11,206 bases of DNA. Source: Isohypsibius dastychi (Eukaryota; Tardigrada; Eutardigrada; Parachela; Isohypsibiidae). The stretch is from positions 1 through 11,206 of the forward strand of contig JAQIWT010001349.1 in the NCBI GenBank assembly GCA_034696485.1. Direction: 5' to 3'. Shown here in pieces: positions 6,574 to 11,206 of the stretch. How positions within the stretch are numbered: position 1 is the first letter of the stretch; every line of letters starts with the position of its first letter. A model generated the notes under the pieces. That model was not told the origin of the DNA, did not search any database, and was given only the letters and a program-made list of their open reading frames with translations. The translations under genes were made by a program, and so were the position numbers.

Positions 6574-9179
6574 CTATTTGCCAGAGGTCTTTCCGAGTTT
6601 TTCATGTCGCTTCTTGACGTGCTTTGGTGTTTTGGTTTGACGTTTCTCGCGCTGCGCTTCACGGACGGCCTTTTTCCGCTCCTACAAAAACAAAAGATGT
6701 TTACAGATCATGTTGTTCATCTCAACCAACATATCAACAAAAATCACGAAAAAATGCCGAAAACGAAACTTCAACAATTTCACACATTGAGGAGCTCGAT
6801 AACGAATACAAAGCTTCAAGAATTAGGTCGTGCTTATTGCTACAAGAAAACCATATCTCCAAATTCCTGATTCGTATTTGTATCAATAGAAAACTCAATG
6901 CTGCAACGTGAAAAAAGGGACAAGGTCTGTAAATATACGTTAGGCGATTTCCTGAATTTTTTTAATTGTTTCCCAGAAATTTGAGCAGATCTTTTTAGGA
7001 CGAATCACCTTTTTCGTATTCGGTGATTCATCTCGCTCTCTCTTGAACAGCGGATTTTCGTTCTGTTTTTCGTCGTCCTGGCTTTCCTTTTCTTCCACCT
7101 CCTCGTCCGCGCTTTCCACCGAGATGCTCACATTTTTGGATTCCTCTCCAGATTTCCCTGTCTCAACAGCTGCAAGAGTCCGGTAAAATAAATCATCTTG
7201 TTCTCCATCTTTCAATTTCATTCCATCCCGTTCATAATCAATAACATCATCCAGCTTCTGCGGAATAAATGACCTTTTGAAAACTTCGTCGGCGATTCGC
7301 TCCTCTTCGCTAATTTCGCGGTTTTCGTCGGCAGCGAGAGTCAGAAATTCTCCCAATTTCTCAGCTTCGTTTTCTTTGTTGAGACGGTTGGAATCGGTGA
7401 TAAACTCGAACAGCTGGCGGAGTGATAAAGTGGCAACACCGAGTCGCTGGAAATAGTTGGTAATATTCGTGCAATCTATACGGAGAAATTCCAGAGAATG
7501 AGGATGGTCGTGTTCGACGGACTGTGAGACATCGATGATGCAGAGCTTTCCTAAAATATGCAAATGCTCAGAAAATGGAATGAAAATAACGGCAGTCAAA
7601 TTCACGATTTCCGGGCAATTTTTTCAGTTTATTTAAAATTGCATCTGATCGGAATATCAAGCTAACTGATGAGAAGATAACCAAGAGCTGAAAACGTCAA
7701 TTCTGAATAATTTTCCAAGATTTGGTTATTTCTTAATTCTAATTTATCTGACGAAATGCTGAAAGAAATTCTTTCGATCCCAAACAATTCTACACAATTC
7801 TGTAGTTTGACGACAGATTTTTTCGACTTTTAAGCAATCCAAACACAGTTTCTGGTAAAAAATAATCGTTGAAAAAGAACAGCAACGATAGCAATAAATA
7901 TCACGCAAAATAAGAGTATTTTAAATTGACGAAAACAGCGAACATTTCACAAAAGACATTCCTAAAATCCTAATGCGTCGGTCGATTTCAGGACCAAGTA
8001 ACTCTGGGATCTCACCTTTGTGATATAAAATATTGAATTCGCTCAGATCGGCATGAACGAGACGGCAATCTTGATACATATTCCGCATCATCATAACACA
8101 GTCAGAATAGAGAGCATCAGCTTCCGAATCGCTCAATTCGACATCCTTCAATTTCGGTGAAGGCCATCCATGTTCTCCCATAAACTCCATCACCAAAACA
8201 TGGCCGCGTAATATGATCGGCTCGGGAACGGGAATACCTCCTTGTCTCAATCTGCAAACCAAACAGCACTTCCGGTTAGAAGAAAGTAACAAATTGCCAT
8301 GAACGCTGAAAGCCAAGAAATTCCGGAAAATCTGTTCAAAACAGCAGTAAGCTACCTGGCCAAATTTCGCATTTCCTTTTCAGCCCAAGTTCGGACCATT
8401 TTTCGGGGATTATGTCGACTATATCCATGTCTCCACCGAAATTCCCCGCTGACATATTTATCGCGATCTTTGAACGTCAGAATCGAAGTCTTGTAAATCT
8501 TGATGGCCAAATGCCTCCCATTTCCATCTTCCGCATGATAAACGTTGGCTTCCTTCCCAGTACTTATACATCCATCGATTCCAGAAACAACTTGCTTGTT
8601 CAACAATTTATACAGAATCATTCGCGTCCTCGGATCCAAAACTTGCTCGATCGTGGCGCGATCCATTTTGTCCTTTACGCGAACACGCTGATCTTCAGTC
8701 TTTCTCAAAGTTGCTAGAAAAGTTAGATAATCATACACGTTCAAAATCTACGAACCATTCAGTTCTGCTTCACCTTGAAAATTGTTCATCATATTTTCCG
8801 ACAATTTCGGTCCTCGATAGTAATCTCCCAGATCCAAGTTGTGGGAGAACCTGTCAAGAGATTTCGGCTGAAATGTTCTTCCACTGTTAACATCTCGTGG
8901 ACCAGCGCTGCTTTTGGAATCCAGAGCAAAATAATCTCCGGAAAAATCATCGTCGAAATCCGAGTCATCGTCTTCGTAGTCATATTTATCTGAGAAAAGA
9001 ACTGACCCCTCCATTTCTCCGTCAGCCAGAATATTCAACGGATTATATTCCGTACTGGAATACAAGTTTCGCTCGAACCAAATCTTAATCAAGAATGTGG
9101 ACACGACTTCCTCAACGTGATTGCGAAACTGAACAACCAAAACAACTGTGTGACGTCACTCACATCCTTTAGCCGGCAT
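6574..9179 (-). CDS. riok1: RIO1 atypical serine/threonine kinase
   Basis: Six exons on the minus strand: 9179-9164, 8989-8756, 8713-8356, 8251-8016, 7550-7009 and 6681-6574, giving 497 aa. An acidic N-terminus ([14 protein letters not shown]) precedes the RIO domain. The domain has P-loop STGKEANVY (134-142), ATP-site lysine K155 in AIKIYK, the RIO1 block [17 protein letters not shown], catalytic loop HADLSEFN (269-276; D271, N276) and metal-binding D288 in [13 protein letters not shown]. The C-terminus has an acidic linker and the conserved basic end [17 protein letters not shown]1 acts in late cytoplasmic 40S maturation. The last four introns restore family sequence exactly, or nearly so. 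The 5' end is less certain: the 16 nt first exon uses donor GTGAGT and acceptor TTTTCTCAG, but an unspliced start at 9014 ([10 protein letters not shown], better ATG context, 500 aa) is also possible. Confidence 0.95.
6682..7008 (-). other. RIO1 last intron
   Basis: This 327 bp intron has donor AAG|GTGATT and acceptor GTTTTTGTAG. Splicing gives KK-ERKK, which matches the human RIOK1 order at its C-terminus. If the intron is retained, the frame stays open for 22 codons and stops at 6940, giving a different basic tail without the ERKK..HVKK end. Confidence 0.85.
7551..8015 (-). other. RIO1 intron inside the catalytic region
   Basis: This 465 bp AT-rich intron has donor AAAG|GTGAGA and acceptor ATATTTTAG. 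It separates the catalytic loop HADLSEFN from the metal-binding Asp. The spliced junction reads [15 protein letters not shown], as expected for the family. Nothing else is seen in it. Confidence 0.9.
9151..9158. promoter_or_regulatory. Palindromic full CRE, TGACGTCA
   Basis: An exact eight-base CREB/ATF palindrome sits just inside the first RIO1 intron of the preferred model, or 137 bases upstream of the alternative ATG at 9014. Either position is typical for a promoter-proximal element in a compact gene. It is a motif match only. Confidence 0.4.
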
Positions 9180-9222
9180 TTAAAATTCGTTTCACACAAA
9201 TTCAACGTTATCATCCGTTTTC

Positions 9223-9500
9223 GCAGCGAAAACCCGTGCAAATCTCAAGCTGTTTTATGAAGTGGAATGTATCGTACAAAAACTAGAAAATCAAGGCAGC
9301 ATTTCCCAGAATGCAAAAACGAAGTTCTCCGATATAAACTAACACAAAAAAACATCAACAAAGCAAACATCTATAACAATCGGGCAAAACTGACCGAGCT
9401 GACAAAGACCTCAGCACAAAGCACCAACCGAACCAAGCCGGAAATGTCATAATCATCACTTCATTCGAACAACTTACATCCGGCACCTACATATGTCCAC
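9223..9500. repeat. Direct repeat copy A, between coiled-coil ORF and RIO1
   Basis: This 278 bp segment matches 9954-10219 in the same orientation. The offset is 731 bases at its left end and 719 at its right end, because of a net 12-base length difference near 9335-9375. Bases 9237-9321 are identical to 9968-10052 (85 of 85). The right end covers the last codons and TAG of the neighbouring minus-strand reading frame; the rest is noncoding. On the minus strand it lies between that stop and the RIO1 start, so it holds the RIO1 upstream region. I see no transposase, terminal inverted repeats or target-site duplication. Confidence 0.9.
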
Positions 9501-9774
9501 GACTGCTGGCATGTGCGTCTCCTTTTGAATATTCGTGAAGCTCCTCCATCGATGGGAGCAAGAAGTCAATTTCCCGGGTATCATTCTCCAAAAACTCAAC
9601 TTGTTTTTTGTAGTCAGCAACGTCCCGCTCCAGACGACGAACATATCCCTTCAACTGCCCATTGGTCATCCGCAACTGATCACAATCTTCCTCGAGCGAA
9701 GCAGTTCGGCGTCGAAAAGCTTCGATTTGAGAGCTTTCGATTTGAATTGCCTCAGCCTTCAGCATAGCCTCCAT
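9487..9774 (-). CDS. Coiled-coil protein of unknown function, copy 1 (95 aa)
   Basis: The open frame runs from ATG at 9774 to TAG at 9487 on the minus strand, 95 aa. Residues about 1-70 have heptad-like spacing of Leu/Ile/Val with many Glu, Arg, Gln and Lys (for example QLRMTNGQLKGYVRRLERDV). The tail HASSRGHM ends at the same relative site, next to the repeat, as the second coiled-coil gene. A TGA closes the frame just upstream of the ATG, and no good acceptor is seen there. It may therefore be a short gene, the last exon of something larger, or a remnant. I do not recognise the family. It lies about 300 bases upstream of RIO1 on the same strand. Confidence 0.45.
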   Translation of the reverse strand: MEAMLKAEAIQIESSQIEAFRRRTASLEEDCDQLRMTNGQLKGYVRRLERDVADYKKQVEFLENDTREIDFLLPSMEELHEYSKGDAHASSRGHM

Positions 9775-9964
9775 TCGGATGTTCCCAAGCGTTCACGACT
9801 TTTTCATGGCATCGTGAATGGAAGAAACAGCAAGATGAAGCCAAGGTCTTGGACTCATCCTGCTGTTTCTTCCATTCATCCTGCTGTTTCTCCCAGACAG
9901 CAGCTGATCCATCCTGCTGCTTCTTCCAATTGTCACGCTGGTCATTCTTCGTGGCAGCAAAAAC
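9752..9964 (-). pseudogene. Broken coil-coding fragment related to the WKK coiled-coil gene
   Basis: A 70-codon minus-strand open frame without an ATG begins after a TGA at 9967-9965 and ends with TGA at 9754-9752. Its first 40 residues resemble the gene at 10206-10686 (FAATKNDQRDNWKKQQD, then WEKQQDE and WKKQQDE), with Trp spaced 11 and 7 apart. After that the frame crosses a small inverted segment and loses coil character (SSCCFFH). It then overlaps the first codons of the 95-aa reading frame in another phase. I read it as the 5' part of a duplicated coil gene broken by a local inversion, though use as an exon cannot be excluded. Confidence 0.55.
9815..9878. repeat. 64-base near-perfect palindrome
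   Basis: Arms 9815-9845 and 9848-9878 are 31 bases each, pair at 28 positions, and are separated by a two-base loop (GT). Mismatched pairs are 9833/9860, 9839/9854 and 9840/9853. Each arm carries the WKKQQDE-type coil-coding sequence, one in each orientation. It could form a cruciform in DNA or a hairpin in RNA. Confidence 0.9.
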
Positions 9965-10219
9965 TCATGCAAATCTCAAGCTGTTTTATGAAGTGGAATG
10001 TATCGTACAAAAACTAGAAAATCAAGGCAGCATTTCCCAGAATGCAAAAACGGACATCTCTGATATAAACTAACTAAGACAAAAAACACCAGCAACAATC
10101 GGGCAAAACTAACCGAGCTGAGAAAGACCTCAGCACAAAGCACCAACCGATCCAAGCCGGAAATGCCAAGATCACCACTTCATTCGACCAAACAACATCC
10201 AGCACCTACATACGTCCAC
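9954..10219. repeat. Direct repeat copy B, downstream of the WKK coiled-coil gene
   Basis: This 266 bp segment is the partner of 9223-9500, in the same orientation. Its right end overlaps the last codons and TAG of the coiled-coil gene at 10206. Its left end passes directly into a broken coil-coding fragment. This arrangement is what a tandem duplication of a unit (coil-coding sequence plus 3' flank) would leave. Confidence 0.9.
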
Positions 10220-10686
10220 TCTCGAAATTCTCCCGCTCCATTTTCCATGCCTCACGTTCTGCCGCGAAAATTTCCTGCTGCTGTTTCCAGGCCTCACGCT
10301 CCGCTGCGTATTCTTCCTGCTGCTTCTTCCAAGCAACCGCTGACTCATTCTCCCGTTTCTTCCAGGCAGCAATTAATTCATCTTGATGCTTTTTCCAATC
10401 GTTACGCTCCGAAGCGAACTTCTCTTGTTGTTTTTCCAACGCGGCAGCAGAATCATGTTGCTGCTTCTTGGATTCGGCAAGCTCGTCCTTCGTCTTTTTC
10501 AGGCAGGTGACAACTGCAGCGACTCGTTCTTTCACACCCGCGTTCTCTAACAAATGAAAACGATTGAGAACTGAAGAATAACAGATCTCAGTGAAAACAG
10601 AAGCGCTCGGATTATCCGACGAGCCAACGGTTGCTCAGTCACTTACGATTGCGAAGTTGCTCGTCTGAAGGGTTGTTCGCGTACAT
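10206..10686 (-). CDS. Coiled-coil protein with Trp-led 11/14-residue repeats (126 aa)
   Basis: Two minus-strand exons, 10686-10647 and 10546-10206, join across a 100 bp intron (donor GTAAGT, acceptor TTTGTTAG) in compatible phase. The product is 126 aa, starting MYANNPSDEQLRN. From about residue 17 onward it is highly charged and helical, rich in Lys, Glu, Gln and Ala. It contains repeats led by Trp at 64, 75, 86, 100 and 114 (for example WKKQQEEYAAEREA), with periods of 11, 11, 14 and 14. These periods suit hendecad and heptad coiled coils. There is no signal peptide or membrane segment. I do not recognise the family, and no function can be assigned. The ATG at 10686 is the first in a frame that stays open further upstream, so an additional 5' exon is possible. 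A donor-like GTATGT overlaps the last codons. Confidence 0.65.
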
Positions 10687-11206
10687 CTCGTCGGTTAAAT
10701 TTGCAGTAACGACAGAATCCAATCTCGTCGCACGAAATGAAACAAAGTTCCAAGACAAGAGAGAACGTAGAAACGCAGAAATCGAGAAATGGATTTCGAG
10801 ATCGCCTGAAAATGAAATGCCGTACAACGCTCGTCAGTTTAACTAAGGACTGACTGCGCATCGGCGTCATTCAAGATGCGCTTGCGTACGAAGTGACCAA
10901 TCGTGGCTTCAGGAACTGCCAAAAGGCGTGGCATGCATGCTCTCGCTACTGGAAAGCTATGCTGCAAGAGTGTTTACTAGTCATGCAAGTTGACACTCAC
11001 TAAACCTAACGGAAGAATTATCGTTCCCTGTTCTGTTCCAGCATACGTACGCCAGTCCAAAATCACGCCATTTCTTTCTTCGCAGTTTTGATTAACTAAA
11101 TTATGGATGAGATCATAACATAACTAAATGTACAGGAAAACACCAGCCCAATCTGTTTGACCAACAGCCATAGAGCCAAACAAACAGCGGTAGTTGCAAA
11201 TCGAAA
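10687..11206 (-). promoter_or_regulatory. 5' flank of the WKK coiled-coil gene
   Basis: No coding sequence is supported in the last 520 bases. An inverted CCAAT box (plus-strand CCAAT at 10897-10901) lies about 211 bases upstream of the minus-strand ATG, and a palindromic GCATGCATGC occupies 10931-10940. A possible acceptor (CATTTTCAG) on the minus strand ends near 10808, so part of this flank may be a 5' UTR exon. Promoter function is inferred from position only. Confidence 0.3.

Noticed and set aside
8299-9088. Plus-strand open frames opposite the RIO1 kinase exons
   Set aside because: They are antisense shadows of a highly conserved kinase domain on the minus strand.
9129-9163. 35-base RIO1 intron ending at GTTGTTCAG (9129)
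   Set aside because: It is phase-compatible, but 35 bases is shorter than normal animal introns. The acceptor TTTTCTCAG at 8990 gives a 174 bp intron in the same frame and leads straight into the acidic RIO1 N-terminus.
9535-10073. Plus-strand open frames rich in SSCCFF residues
   Set aside because: The Cys/Phe-rich repeats are the antisense reading of the WKKQQDE coil-coding sequence on the minus strand, so they are a shadow, not a Cys-rich protein.
1-11206. CRISPR arrays, tRNA or rRNA genes, transposase or viral genes
   Set aside because: None was seen. The only repeats are the coiled-coil locus duplication and palindrome, and no mobile-element proteins, long terminal repeats or terminal inverted repeats were found.

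Overview
The window is eukaryotic nuclear DNA from an animal with a compact genome. The genes have spliceosomal introns with GT..AG ends and phase-compatible joins, and their products are metazoan signalling and ribosome-biogenesis proteins. Intron sizes (about 42 to 477 bp), short intergenic gaps and a sharply shortened insulin receptor substrate suggest a small-genome invertebrate. The sequence does not fix the phylum; nematode, tardigrade, rotifer or mite are all possible. All gene models were built by hand from splice signals, reading phase and protein family conservation.

Layout. (1) Bases 466-1167, minus strand: a two-exon RNF146/Iduna-type E3 ubiquitin ligase (RING + WWE, 211 aa). (2) Bases 1168-1915: a divergent intergenic region shared with the next gene, with a FOXO-type octamer beside a CRE-like half-site. 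(3) Bases 1916-5557, plus strand: an eight-exon insulin receptor substrate (PH + PTB + Ser-rich tail with three YxxM motifs, 712 aa). (4) Bases 5558-6573: the convergent 3' region between it and the next gene, with facing poly(A) signals. (5) Bases 6574-9179, minus strand: the atypical kinase RIO1 in six exons (about 497 aa). (6) Bases 9223-10686, minus strand: a locally duplicated coiled-coil locus. It has a two-exon gene with Trp-containing 11/14-residue repeats, a broken relative of it, a second coiled-coil reading frame, and two copies of a 266-278 bp noncoding repeat that share an 85 bp block without a difference. (7) Bases 10687-11206: the 5' flank of the coiled-coil gene.

The three recognisable genes are conserved housekeeping or signalling genes: insulin/PI3K signalling, PAR-dependent ubiquitylation, and 40S maturation. 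Their adjacency does not by itself show a shared pathway. The least ordinary part is 9.2-10.7 kb: unfamiliar coiled-coil proteins, a near-perfect 64-base palindrome made from coil-coding sequence, and a noncoding repeat better conserved than the coding sequence beside it.
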